Shown: piece after piece, positions 18,260-25,466 of the stretch
Layout: every line of letters starts with the position of its first letter
Numbering within the stretch: the stretch's first letter is position 1
Assembly: GCA_000992325.1 (NCBI GenBank)
Contig: LBTZ01000010.1
Location: forward strand, 1 to 39,885
Origin: Parcubacteria group bacterium GW2011_GWD2_38_11
Lineage (GTDB): Bacteria; Patescibacteriota; Minisyncoccia; Moranbacterales; GWC2-37-73
Direction: 5' to 3'
DNA: 39,885 bases
Notes under the pieces: model-generated
What the model saw: only the letters and a program-made list of their open reading frames with translations
Database searches by the model: none
Told to the model about the DNA's origin: nothing
Position numbers and translations under genes: made by a program

Positions 18260-18403
18260 AACAAATAATGGGCAACAGACGACATACAACAAATAACAAG
18301 TAACACACAACTTTAGATAAATAAACAGATATTGAGTCATTTTGCCGTTGAGAAAATTATATGGCCGTTTTTATCTTCAATTAAGCCATATTTAACACTA
18401 CCC

Positions 18404-18432
18404 TTTACAAAATCAATAAAAAGTGCTATACT
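18404..18432 (+). promoter_or_regulatory. promoter of the 18471 gene
   Basis: TTTACA (18404-18409), 17-base spacer, extended -10 TGCTATACT (TATACT 18427-18432). It predicts a ~32-nt leader ending in a strong Shine-Dalgarno. Confidence 0.75.
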
Positions 18433-18470
18433 TATAGGTTCTTTGAAATACACTCTCCGAGGAGGATGCT

Positions 18471-18845
18471 ATGAATTTTACACTTTTAGGAAAACTGATT
18501 TGGGCAATCCAAACTCAAATCAATGCCGCAAAAAAAGAGTGCAGAAAATATGACTTCCAGGAAACAAAAAGACACATTCTGGATGTGTACAAGAACGAAG
18601 TTGGGGCGGATCGAGATCTTTACAGCAAAGCTATCTCGAGCCACTTTGGCAAACTTGGCGCGCAAGCATTGAAAATGAAACGCCAGGAAATCAAAAAACT
18701 TATTGCTGTTCTCAAAAAGATTGAGCAGCAAAAAATTATTCGGGAAGCCGAAGAGTTTTGGCTGCAGGAAAAGATACGCTCAGGGAGTGTGGAACTCTCC
18801 CCTGAGGGCGACATCTGTCTGCTGGAAGATGAAGCAGAAGATTAA
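18471..18845 (+). CDS. small helical protein of unknown function
   Basis: The 124-aa product is rich in Lys, Glu and Ala. Most of it (NAAKKECRKYDFQETKRHIL to KKIEQQKIIREAEEFWLQEK) looks helical, and the tail is acidic (DICLLEDEAED). No membrane segment, signal peptide, zinc motif or known catalytic motif is seen, and I do not recognise a family. Expression signals are unusually good: consensus-like promoter, Shine-Dalgarno GAGGAGG five bases before the ATG, and a 13-bp perfect terminator directly after the stop. This monocistronic design is shared with the genes at 21197, 21739, 24678 and 27641 and suggests an abundantly made small protein. Confidence 0.88.
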   Translation: MNFTLLGKLIWAIQTQINAAKKECRKYDFQETKRHILDVYKNEVGADRDLYSKAISSHFGKLGAQALKMKRQEIKKLIAVLKKIEQQKIIREAEEFWLQEKIRSGSVELSPEGDICLLEDEAED

Positions 18846-18851
18846 ACCATT

Positions 18852-18885
18852 GAGGATATTGCGATCTCGCAATATCCTCTTTTTT
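18852..18885 (+). terminator. intrinsic terminator of the 18471 gene
   Basis: A 13-bp perfect stem (GAGGATATTGCGA / TCGCAATATCCTC) followed by six T. It also ends the converging CYTH gene region only weakly, since the A-run on the other side is short. Confidence 0.9.
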
Positions 18886-18892
18886 ATTTATT

Positions 18893-19492
18893 TTATTCAA
18901 CCACAACTCCCGCCTCAACAAGTGCGTGATAATGCTCCGATTTGCTGCGAAGCAGATATTCAATAACCTTTCCTCTTATGGGCATATTTTTAAGCCCGTT
19001 TTTTTGTGCAAATTTTTCAATTTTTTCCAAAGCGTCAGCCATCTGTTTTTTTTCCTCCACCAACAATTCTATCTCGACTATATTATAAGTGCTTTTGTCA
19101 TCATAAACCACGCTATCAAGATCAATAACAAATCCTTCTTTTTTGTATTTTTTTCTTGTTGTGACGCAATTGCAAAAAGGTTTATAACCAAAAGCATTGA
19201 TATCACTTTCAAAATCATTTATTGTCGCAATAGCAAAAATTTCCCTGATTTTTTCTTCCCCTTCAATTTCCTGATATTGCTGCGAAAAATTTTTATCCCC
19301 CAAATGCATCGGCAATTTCAATTCAAAATCATTCCCCCTTTTTCTCAGCCAAATATCATTTTTGGTCAGTGCAAATTCAGGCGTGTCGTAATATGTATCG
19401 GTGAAAGTTTTTTCACTGACAAAATCCGCATCGCCAACAAGATGCGCAATGTCACTTTCAGAAAGTATAAATTTTTTTTCTACTTCGAACAT
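18893..19492 (-). CDS. CYTH-domain triphosphate tunnel phosphatase (ThTPase/adenylate cyclase fold)
   Basis: The 199-aa product begins MFEVEKKF, the ExExK signature strand of CYTH proteins. The tunnel strands with paired charged residues follow: DTYYDTPEFALTKNDIWLRKRG, FELKLP, TTRKKYKKEGFVIDLDSVVY and YNIVEIELLVEEK. The ending RGKVIEYLLRSKSEHYHALVEAGVV is typical of the ThTPase-like branch. These enzymes hydrolyse thiamine triphosphate or inorganic triphosphate with Mg2+/Mn2+; the actual substrate cannot be read from sequence. It converges with the 18471 gene. A 134-bp spacer holding a 32-bp dyad separates it from the gene upstream. Confidence 0.87.
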   Translation of the reverse strand: MFEVEKKFILSESDIAHLVGDADFVSEKTFTDTYYDTPEFALTKNDIWLRKRGNDFELKLPMHLGDKNFSQQYQEIEGEEKIREIFAIATINDFESDINAFGYKPFCNCVTTRKKYKKEGFVIDLDSVVYDDKSTYNIVEIELLVEEKKQMADALEKIEKFAQKNGLKNMPIRGKVIEYLLRSKSEHYHALVEAGVVVE

Positions 19493-19571
19493 AGGGGCAG
19501 CTTTTTAGGTTTTAGCTTATTAGCTTTTTAGAAAAACACGAGAGTGAAAAATCTTTTAACCTTACATTTTG

Positions 19572-19603
19572 TGACAGATCTCGGCGATCGCAGAGATGTG
19601 TCA
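19572..19603. repeat. 32-bp dyad (TGACA...TGTCA)
   Basis: The sequence is its own complement at 14 of 16 pairs, with core GGCGATCGC and no loop. It lies in the spacer between the CYTH gene and the GHKL-like gene. It shares TGACA/TGTCA ends and a GCGA core with the REP-like palindrome at 124-185, so it may be a dispersed element, or a protein binding site or terminator-type hairpin. Confidence 0.6.
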
Positions 19604-19626
19604 TAATTTTTATTTTCACATTTTCA

Positions 19627-20130
19627 TCACATTCGCTGTCCAAAATCGCGACCATGGAATTGGGCTTCCTCCTCTTCGGCTGGCGGAGCCACATTGAATT
19701 TCACAAAAGTCACGCGCGAACCGACATATACATCGCTTTCATCAACTTCCTCTATTCTTCCCTTTCTGTCCTTTTCATATGTCACACCCTTGGACTCAAC
19801 CATAAAATCATCAGCATATTCAATAGCTTCCTTCATTCCATAATTTCCACCAACATTCAAACTAATCTCTTTTTCCTCGCTGCCAAGGTCATCAATCACA
19901 ATTTTTATTTTTTCATCGTCAAAAATCGCCGTCACTTTTCCATCACTTTTACCATCGCCCAAAGAATTTTTAACAAGTTCAACAAAATAATTTCCAACTG
20001 CATACAATTTTCCCGGCGTTGCCGGCGTGCCTGACTCTTTGGAAATTTCCTTCCACCAAGCTAAGACCATCATTGGAATCAAACTTACCTGCTCCGCTTT
20101 AATTTCCAAACTTCTTTCAAAAATTTCCAT
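19627..20130 (-). CDS. putative GHKL (HATPase_c)-fold protein
   Basis: The 167-aa product has weak but ordered resemblance to the Bergerat ATP-binding fold. It shows an N-box-like YFVELVKNSLGDG (residues ~48-60), a strand pair KVTAIFDDEKIKIVIDDLG ending in a G1-like DDLG, a G2-like GGNYGMKEAIEYADDFMVES, and a terminal GSRVTFVKF like the final strand GTxVxxxxP. The order and spacing fit small anti-sigma/RsbW-type ATPases, but the classic DxGxG is degenerate and ATP binding is not assured. An N-terminal helix MEIFERSLEIKAEQVSLIPMM precedes. It is cytoplasmic, with no membrane segment. It lies between lexA and the CYTH gene on the same strand. Confidence 0.7.
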   Translation of the reverse strand: MEIFERSLEIKAEQVSLIPMMVLAWWKEISKESGTPATPGKLYAVGNYFVELVKNSLGDGKSDGKVTAIFDDEKIKIVIDDLGSEEKEISLNVGGNYGMKEAIEYADDFMVESKGVTYEKDRKGRIEEVDESDVYVGSRVTFVKFNVAPPAEEEEAQFHGRDFGQRM

Positions 20131-20166
20131 TTTATTTATGGTTAGTAATTAGTAGCAAGTGCCTTA

Positions 20167-20196
20167 CTTTAAAAACTTTATGAACTTTACAAACTT
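20167..20196. repeat. ACTTTATGAACTTTAC repeat at the lexA 3' junction
   Basis: ACTTTAAAAACTTTATGAAC followed by TTTACAAAC. This is the third occurrence of the word family at 9781-9826 and 12806-12852, again directly after a stop codon on the minus strand. Confidence 0.6.
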
Positions 20197-20866
20197 AAAT
20201 ATTTTCATACACCAATTCCTCATTTCTGATTGAATCTTTAATCACTTCAATAACCCTGCCAAAAACTTGGAAATTTCGCTTCATAATGATCGGTCGATAT
20301 TGTGGATCTTGGCTCATTGGCGAAAGAATCACAGCGTTGGGAGAAAAATTGATTTGTTTGATAAGTGCCATTCCCTCCACCACCGCCACCACTTTGTCCT
20401 TTTGTCTAATGTCAGTTGTGATTTCAGTCAGCACCAAATCGCCAGTTTCAATGCCGGCATCAATCATTGATTCTCCCATCGCGCGAAAGACAACCACGTT
20501 TTCAGGTTTGGTGCCCGCCAAAAAATCACGATCCAGAGTGATGAATTCATCAAAAGCTTGCTCAGCAAAAACATTCATATTGTCGCAGCCCGCAGCGCTC
20601 ACAACTGGCAATGTTACAGTTTGAAGTGCGCTGCCACTTGGCGACACCAACCGAATTCCCCTGCTTTGATGATGACAGCGAATGATGAGTCCTTTTTTCT
20701 CTAAACTTTCGAGATATTGCGTGACGGTTCGCAATGAGGAAACTCCGAGAAATTTTGCCAGCTCAGAAATTGTTGGAGAAGCATTGCTTTCTATAAGAAA
20801 ATCACGTATATAATCAAATACTCGTTTTTGTTTTGACGTTAAAGTTGAAGATTTTTTTGACATCAT
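20195..20866 (-). CDS. lexA: LexA-type SOS repressor
   Basis: The 223-aa product has an N-terminal winged helix (LTSKQKRVFDYIRDFLIESNASPTISELAKFLGVSSLRTVTQYLESLEKKGLI). A linker carries the Ala92-Gly93 self-cleavage site (SAAGCD), and the S24 peptidase domain has Ser133 in GESMIDAGI and Lys170 in GMALIKQI. All residues for RecA-stimulated autocleavage are present. ATG 20866 is chosen because the longer frame (MYNGQ) translates the -10 box; a second ATG follows at once. The promoter TTGTTA-17-TATAAT ends six bases before the ATG, so the mRNA is probably leaderless. The upstream spacer has repeated TGTGCATAA/TATACACAA motifs that could be its operators. Confidence 0.95.
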   Translation of the reverse strand: MMSKKSSTLTSKQKRVFDYIRDFLIESNASPTISELAKFLGVSSLRTVTQYLESLEKKGLIIRCHHQSRGIRLVSPSGSALQTVTLPVVSAAGCDNMNVFAEQAFDEFITLDRDFLAGTKPENVVVFRAMGESMIDAGIETGDLVLTEITTDIRQKDKVVAVVEGMALIKQINFSPNAVILSPMSQDPQYRPIIMKRNFQVFGRVIEVIKDSIRNEELVYENI

Positions 20867-20872
20867 TTGCCC

Positions 20873-20901
20873 ATTATACATTTTTTATGTTTATGTAACA
20901 A
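20873..20901 (-). promoter_or_regulatory. lexA promoter (leaderless geometry)
   Basis: TATAAT 20873-20878, 17-base spacer, TTGTTA 20896-20901. Six bases lie between TATAAT and ATG 20866. Confidence 0.8.
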
Positions 20902-20909
20902 TACTTAAG

Positions 20910-21126
20910 TTGTACACACAATATACACAACTGTGCAAAAGTCTGTGCATAACTGATTAATCGCCCCCTTGAGCCATAAGAACACCTATCTTTTTTCAAT
21001 ATCGTGCAATGAAAACGTAAAATACCTCAATGTTGTGCATAACTCCTATACACAACATACACAAAAATAGACCAGAAAAAGTGAAATACTGCTTCTATGA
21101 GATTGTAGTAAATACACTGTGCAAAA
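20910..21126. promoter_or_regulatory. cluster of TGTGCATAA / TATACACAA motifs between lexA and a receiver gene
   Basis: This lies in the 330-bp gene-free spacer. TGTGCAWAA occurs at 20932, 20944, 21034 and 21118. TATACACAA occurs at 20922 and 21047, with variants at 20910 (TTGTACACA) and 21056 (CATACACAA). At 21033-21055 two half-sites form a dyad, TTGTGCATA-ACTCC-TATACACAA (8 of 9 pairs). Candidate LexA operators given the neighbour; alternatively DnaA-box-like sites, since the complement of TGTGCATAA fits TTATNCACA at two positions. The rest of the spacer shows no gene. Confidence 0.5.
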
Positions 21127-21196
21127 ACGCAGTTCCTTAAAAAATATACAATGAGGCTTTAAGAAGCCCAAAAACAAAAAATGGAGGGTAACGAAA

Positions 21197-21589
21197 ATGA
21201 ATCAACGAATGAGGGTTTTGGTGACTGAGGATGATTCAAAGACACGGGAGTTTCTTGGGTCAATGCTGAGCCATAAAGGCTACAGCGTGACGTATGCCGG
21301 CAACGGAGAGGAGGCATTAGAAATCATCAAGGAGCAAGACTTTGGGGCCATCCTTATGGATATAATGATGCCTGGCTTGAATGGTGAAGAAACAGCGTGG
21401 ACATTGAAAGGTTATCTTAAAAATAGAACGCCCATCATCGCGGTCACTGCTCTACAGATGAACCCAAGCTTGTTGATAAAACTAGGCATAAAAGAACTAG
21501 TTCCAAAACCAATAATGGCCAACCGCTTATTTGAAGCAATTGAAAGAGTTACCAAGGTTGCAATGTCATCGCGTATTGCCTGCGCCTAA
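21197..21589 (+). CDS. stand-alone response-regulator receiver
   Basis: The 130-aa product is a receiver domain only: acidic pocket in VTEDDS, phospho-acceptor Asp55 in AILMDIMMPG, Thr84 in IAVTA and Lys104 in VPKPI. The helix-4 region (LQMNPSLLIKLGIKELVPKP) and a short Ser/Cys/Ala tail follow, with no DNA-binding output. It has a strong Shine-Dalgarno (GGAGGGTAACGAAA before the ATG) and a perfect 12-bp terminator, so it is monocistronic. The leader region begins within the motif cluster shared with lexA, which may place it under the same regulator. It is followed by a second receiver gene of the same design. Confidence 0.93.
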   Translation: MNQRMRVLVTEDDSKTREFLGSMLSHKGYSVTYAGNGEEALEIIKEQDFGAILMDIMMPGLNGEETAWTLKGYLKNRTPIIAVTALQMNPSLLIKLGIKELVPKPIMANRLFEAIERVTKVAMSSRIACA

Positions 21590-21612
21590 ACACAAAAAAG
21601 AAAACGATTTTC

Positions 21613-21641
21613 AAGGCTCACACTAACAGTGTGAGCCTTTT
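21613..21641 (+). terminator. intrinsic terminator of the 21197 receiver gene
   Basis: A perfect 12-bp stem AAGGCTCACACT / AGTGTGAGCCTT with loop AAC and a short T4 tail. Confidence 0.88.
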
Positions 21642-21738
21642 AATATCTTAGTCTGGAAATTTATATTTGCCTTCTTTGTATTACGATTAGTTATTTAAAA
21701 ATAGCATAATCTAAAATTCAAAAATGGAGGTGTAATTT

Positions 21739-22155
21739 ATGTTGCCAGCAGAAACAAGAGCGCCAACATTGAGAATTTTGCTTGCAGAAGACGAAATTGA
21801 TTGCACAAAAATTATTCAAGGAGTCCTTGAAAAATTGGGATATACAGTTACCTGCTGCACAGATGGGAGTGATGCGCTCAACGCCCTGAAAAATTTACCT
21901 TTTGACCTGGCAATATTGGATATTAAAATGCCCAAGATTAATGGGGTTGAAATTGTCAAAATTGTTCAAGAATTGAACAAAAATTTACCCATAATTCTTA
22001 TGAGTGGATTATCCAAAGATGAAATCGCAGGAATTTTATCACAATTAAGCACTCCCAAATTGTATTGCATTAGCAAACCAATCCTTATAATTGATTTGAT
22101 TAAAAAAATAGATTCCATATTTGGTTTCAATAGACCAAAAGATTTTTTCAAATAA
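21739..22155 (+). CDS. stand-alone response-regulator receiver
   Basis: The 138-aa product is a receiver with a ten-residue N-terminal extension: ILLAEDEID acidic pocket, phospho-acceptor Asp61 in AILDIKMP, Ser89 in ILMSG and Lys113 in ISKPI. No output domain follows; the tail FGFNRPKDFFK is short and basic. The Shine-Dalgarno GGAGG is followed by GTGTAATTT and then ATG. A CATAAT at 21705-21710 may be the -10. It is similar in design to the 21197 gene but too divergent to be a recent duplicate. No cognate kinase is visible. Confidence 0.92.
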   Translation: MLPAETRAPTLRILLAEDEIDCTKIIQGVLEKLGYTVTCCTDGSDALNALKNLPFDLAILDIKMPKINGVEIVKIVQELNKNLPIILMSGLSKDEIAGILSQLSTPKLYCISKPILIIDLIKKIDSIFGFNRPKDFFK

Positions 22156-22181
22156 AAAAACAAAGCGATATAAAGCAATAC

Positions 22182-22221
22182 AAAAAACAGCCTCGCGAAA
22201 AAATTCGCCAGACTGTTTTTA
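22182..22221. terminator. bidirectional terminator between convergent genes
   Basis: Outer stem AAAAACAG/CTGTTTTT and inner stem GCGAA/TTCGC, between the plus-strand receiver (stop 22155) and the minus-strand rhodanese-YceI gene (stop 22227). Confidence 0.85.
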
Positions 22222-22226
22222 ACTTA

Positions 22227-23135
22227 TTACCGTAATTTTGCAATCAAAAACAATTCCAAACTAACCATATCATTAACCAAATGCATTCCAAGCTTTTCAA
22301 AAAATTTCTCGCTGCCATAATGCACATCCCAGAGAGTCCGATCAAAATCAAAATGCGCTTGCCCATTAATAACCCCGTCTTCCATTGGCACAATCATTGC
22401 CGGAAATTCAATCGGATTAGCAAGCTCCTTTATAGTTAAAAGCCCACTGATAATGAAATTAGGTGTTCCAGCGCGTGCAGCCTTTATTTTTTCCACCGAG
22501 TCAAATTTAAATAATGCCTCAGGATAATTTTCCACATCAAAAAAATCTGATGATTTGAGATGTGTTTCCAGCACACTTCTCAATGCATCGTCTTTTAAAT
22601 CATCATCCTTAATTGTTGTCATATCCAAAACAATATCACCGCCAACAATATTTTTATCTTTCACAATAAGACCACCAGATTTGATTGTTATTTTCCCGTG
22701 ATGGGCGTATTTTGCATTGCGTCCAATCCAGCCAACCACGCTGTTCTCTGTGTCTATCTCATATTTCCCATCAATAATTATTGGAATTTCAACAACGTTG
22801 CCTTTTTCAATCGGATATCCTACGGCTTCCCACTTAGCTAGTCCGCCAGAAAATTCAAAAACATTTTCATAGCCGGCTTTTTTAAGTTTTATCGCAGCAT
22901 CAGTTGTGGAGAGGGAATCCTCACTTTCGTTGTAAACAACTATTGTTTTCCTCTTATTGTCAGTGAGCTTTTCAACATATTCCAAGAAAATAACTTCATA
23001 CACTGGAGCACTAACGGCTCCAGCTATATGCTTTTCATTGTAATATTCCGGCGGCAAGACATCAATCAATAGAAAATCTTTTTTTTTATCCAGCCAAGCT
23101 TTAAGCTCCTGCGCTGAGATTTCAACTGTTTTCAT
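22227..23135 (-). CDS. rhodanese-like / YceI-like fusion protein
   Basis: In this 302-aa two-domain protein, residues 1-112 match a rhodanese fold (LLIDVLPPEYYNEKHIAGAVSAP; GYENVFEFSGGLAKWEAVGYPI). The active-site Cys is replaced by Asn69 in VVYNESEDS, so sulfurtransferase activity is unlikely. Residues ~120-300 match YceI, a lipocalin-like barrel binding isoprenoid-type lipids: YEIDTENSVVGWIGRNAKYAHHGKITIKSGGL, GDIVLDMTTI, LKSSDFFDVENYPEALFKF. There is no signal peptide, whereas YceI proteins are usually exported, so the fusion appears cytoplasmic. It is monocistronic, bounded by terminators on both sides. The ATG follows TATAATTTT, three bases after a TATAAT. Confidence 0.88.
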   Translation of the reverse strand: MKTVEISAQELKAWLDKKKDFLLIDVLPPEYYNEKHIAGAVSAPVYEVIFLEYVEKLTDNKRKTIVVYNESEDSLSTTDAAIKLKKAGYENVFEFSGGLAKWEAVGYPIEKGNVVEIPIIIDGKYEIDTENSVVGWIGRNAKYAHHGKITIKSGGLIVKDKNIVGGDIVLDMTTIKDDDLKDDALRSVLETHLKSSDFFDVENYPEALFKFDSVEKIKAARAGTPNFIISGLLTIKELANPIEFPAMIVPMEDGVINGQAHFDFDRTLWDVHYGSEKFFEKLGMHLVNDMVSLELFLIAKLR

Positions 23136-23212
23136 AAAATTATATTTAAACTTGTTTCCATTTCTTAATATCTTTTATTAATACCTTTTTTGAAACATTT
23201 TATTCTGCACAA

Positions 23213-23236
23213 AAAAAACCGCTTGCGCGGTTTTTT
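23213..23236. terminator. intrinsic terminator downstream of the MFS gene
   Basis: A6-CCGC-TTGC-GCGG-T6, directly after the MFS stop codon on the minus strand. It is symmetric. Confidence 0.85.
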
Positions 23237-23255
23237 AAAACAATTTTTATCAACA

Positions 23256-24461
23256 TTATGCCACCGTCTGCACTTCGACATTTTCAGCTACCCTGCCAAT
23301 ACCGCAGCATTTTTTCATAATTAAAAATGCGACAATCAGTAAAATTATATTCATCAAAAATGGCAACTGCACATTTTTTTCAAAAAGCGCCCCAGCCAGC
23401 AGCGGACCAACTATCATAGAAGCAGACATTATTGAGGCCATAACACCCATAACCTCTCCTCTTCGCATTTGTCCCGCTGCTCCTGCAATTCCGCTCGACA
23501 TCACAACTCGCAGTGTTGATTGTCCAAGAGTGGTGAGAAATATTCCGATTGCAAACAAAGGCAGAATTTTAAGATCGGCAAACACAAATCCTAGCGACAT
23601 AACGACAAAAAACCAGATTTCCAAATCAACTTCCTTGAAATATTTGAGCCAAATTTTTTTCAGCGCAAAAGTTTGGTTAATGACCAACACCACACCCATA
23701 CCGGTAAAGAGATATCCTGTTGCCACGGCCGAAAAGCCAAACACTGATTTTGTGAAAAGGGCAAAGATGGATTGCATTCCAGCAAAAGCCACTCCAAACA
23801 AAAACCAGGACAAATAACGACCTCGAAGTTTTTCATCTCTCACTGCATTTATAAGTGGAGTTAGCGGGTTAATGGGAATTCTTTTTTGCATCGCCTCGCG
23901 ATTGTTATGTGTTTCAGACAGAAAAAAATATGCACCAATAGCATTTAACATTGCCAAAACTCCCACAAACCAAAATGGAAGCGCAGGAGAAATCGCACTT
24001 AATATTACACCGATAGCAGGTCCCACAATAAAGCCTATTCCAAAAACAGCCCCGATCATTCCCAAATTAGTTGTTCGCTCTTTATCAGATTTAGCAATGT
24101 CAACCAAATAACTTTGCGCAATTGGGAAATTTCCAGCAGCCATCCCATCAATAATTCTGCCCAAAAACAAGACCCACACGGCATTTGCTGAAGCAAATAC
24201 AAACCAACCAATGGCAGTGCTTATGATGCTGATAATCAACACGGGTCGGCGTCCAATTTTATCTGATAATGCTCCCAAAAACGGTCCACTGACAAAAGAA
24301 AAAAGTGCGAAAGAAGAAAAAAGCAGTGTCACCACAAAAGACGACACACCAAAACTCTCCACATAATATGGCAATACCGGAATAATAATTCCCAAGCCAA
24401 TCACATCAATCAACACTGTGAGCAAAATGATTATTTTGTCCTTTTGAAATTGCATAAACAT
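23256..24461 (-). CDS. MFS transporter, drug:H+ antiporter (TetA-like) family
   Basis: This ~401-aa transporter has about 12 hydrophobic helices. Motif A is clear after helix 2 (GALSDKIGRRPVLI), and helix 1 carries the DHA1-type VLIDVIGLGIIIPVLPYY, close to TetA/multidrug exporters. It is likely a proton-coupled efflux pump in the cytoplasmic membrane; the substrate cannot be inferred. ATG 24461 (MFMQFQKDK) is chosen because the longer frame to 24551 runs through the promoter at 24523-24551; MQFQKDK (24455) is the next option. It is monocistronic, divergent from the unknown gene at 24678. Charge-rich ends and lack of a fused domain are ordinary. Confidence 0.93.
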   Translation of the reverse strand: MFMQFQKDKIIILLTVLIDVIGLGIIIPVLPYYVESFGVSSFVVTLLFSSFALFSFVSGPFLGALSDKIGRRPVLIISIISTAIGWFVFASANAVWVLFLGRIIDGMAAGNFPIAQSYLVDIAKSDKERTTNLGMIGAVFGIGFIVGPAIGVILSAISPALPFWFVGVLAMLNAIGAYFFLSETHNNREAMQKRIPINPLTPLINAVRDEKLRGRYLSWFLFGVAFAGMQSIFALFTKSVFGFSAVATGYLFTGMGVVLVINQTFALKKIWLKYFKEVDLEIWFFVVMSLGFVFADLKILPLFAIGIFLTTLGQSTLRVVMSSGIAGAAGQMRRGEVMGVMASIMSASMIVGPLLAGALFEKNVQLPFLMNIILLIVAFLIMKKCCGIGRVAENVEVQTVA

Positions 24462-24522
24462 AAAATTACTTCGAGATTTATCGCTTTTAAAGAAAAAAAA
24501 TGTTAACTTCGAGTCAGAATCA

Positions 24523-24551
24523 ATCTTACCATTCAAAAAAAATTTAATCAA
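24523..24551 (-). promoter_or_regulatory. promoter of the MFS gene
   Basis: TTGATT (24546-24551), 17-base spacer, TAAGAT (24523-24528). It predicts a ~55-nt leader before ATG 24461. Confidence 0.65.
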
Positions 24552-24589
24552 TACATCTTTTATTGATAAGTTACTTTATTTTAAAAATT

Positions 24590-24618
24590 TTGACAAAAAT
24601 GATATTTTATGTTACAAA
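24590..24618 (+). promoter_or_regulatory. promoter of the 24678 gene
   Basis: A perfect TTGACA (24590-24595) has a 17-base spacer to TACAAA (24613-24618), which is preceded by TGT as an extended -10. It is divergent from the MFS promoter with ~40 bp between them. Confidence 0.55.
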
Positions 24619-24677
24619 AGATGTGGCTTCATGTTGTGACTTGTCAAATGACAAGAATCTATTTCGGGGGAGGAAGT

Positions 24678-25049
24678 ATGCCACAGCACTTTGAAAAAGA
24701 TGTTCCAACAAAAGAAGAAATGGAACAACCACGAAAGTTTACTCGTCTGCTTAGGGAATATATGACCAATCATAAGTTAACCCTCGTGGGCGTGCTTGCT
24801 CCAGGCGTGGCTTGCGTGACAGATGCCAAATTGGCAGCAATTCATATTTGCTTTTTGAAAAAACACTGGGAACCAAGAAGACCGCCCAAATTAAAACGTC
24901 TCCCATTTAAAGACCCTAAAAAACGTGCACCGTTATCCACCATACCATTTAACGGTTCGATTACTGATGTTATGCAATATGCACAAAGAAGTCTTGTGCC
25001 AAGTTGCAGTGCAGAGTGGTTTACACAACCGCAAAAACTTTTTTGCTAA
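24678..25049 (+). CDS. small basic protein of unknown function
   Basis: The 123-aa product starts MPQHFEKDVPTKEEMEQPRK. The middle is hydrophobic-neutral (KLTLVGVLAPGVACVTDAKLAAIHICF), then a basic Pro-rich stretch (KKHWEPRRPPKLKRLPFKDPKKR) and a C-terminus with two Cys. No known motif is recognised; the basic segment could contact nucleic acid, but that is speculation. ATG 24678 is fixed by the Shine-Dalgarno GGGGGAGGAAGT immediately before it; a more upstream ATG at 24609 lies at the promoter. A perfect 12-bp terminator follows. It is the same monocistronic design as the 18471 gene. Confidence 0.85.
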   Translation: MPQHFEKDVPTKEEMEQPRKFTRLLREYMTNHKLTLVGVLAPGVACVTDAKLAAIHICFLKKHWEPRRPPKLKRLPFKDPKKRAPLSTIPFNGSITDVMQYAQRSLVPSCSAEWFTQPQKLFC

Positions 25050-25072
25050 TAACAAAAATTAAAACACTCCTC

Positions 25073-25104
25073 AAGGGGATAAGCACAAAGCTTATCCCCT
25101 TTTT
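25073..25104 (+). terminator. intrinsic terminator of the 24678 gene
   Basis: A 12-bp perfect stem AAGGGGATAAGC / GCTTATCCCCTT, loop ACAAA, T5. Confidence 0.92.
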
Positions 25105-25465
25105 AAATTCTCCAAACCACAGCCACCCGTTCGAATCCACTTCCTATGATTTTAAAGACCCATTAAAAATGAGTCTTTAAAAAAATTTGTGCTTCTGGAT
25201 GAAATTCAAACTTTTTTGAAAAAAATAGAACCCTAAACAGACTCCATCTTATAATTTGCGGAAAGGGAGGGATTTCCGCGTCACTCACTCGCTGCCGCTC
25301 ACTCATTCCTTACCCAGGGCAGCGATAAATGCTCGTATTCATCGATGCACACTGCGATGTCTTTTTACTGAAAGCCACCTTGTTTAGCTTCTGCGCCCGT
25401 TCGAATCCTTTCATTTTCAGATATACAAAACAGAGTCCCTAGAAAAGGACTCCGTTTTGTATAAT
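25105..25465. other. gene-free spacer with decayed tRNA-like fragments and hairpins
   Basis: No gene is visible. CCCGTTCGAATCC, a tRNA T-arm-like string, occurs at 25126-25138 and 25396-25408. A segment starting at 25258 (GCGGAAAGGGAGGGATT) resembles the 3' end of tRNA-Ser(GCT) as it appears at 25466 (GCGGAGAAGGAGGGATT), but then diverges into the complement of its own start (GCGGAAA/TTTCCGC). TTTAAAGAC/GTCTTTAAA (25151-25181) forms a hairpin. CACTCACTCGCTG words follow 25280. This looks like a tRNA duplication in decay. Confidence 0.5.
25421..25463 (-). terminator. hairpin downstream of tRNA-Ser(GCT)
   Basis: Long stem with arms ATACAAAACGGAGTCC and GGGACTCTGTTTTGTAT directly after the tRNA 3' end on the minus strand. 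The last arm is U-rich (TGTTTTGTAT), so it is a plausible terminator or processing hairpin, although no clean T-run follows. Confidence 0.6.
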
Positions 25466-25466
25466 G

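Noticed and set aside
20910-21126. Replication origin with DnaA boxes
   Set aside because: Only two 9-mers fit TTATNCACA, no dnaA/dnaN neighbour is present, and the sites also form a dyad typical of repressor operators; kept only as an alternative.
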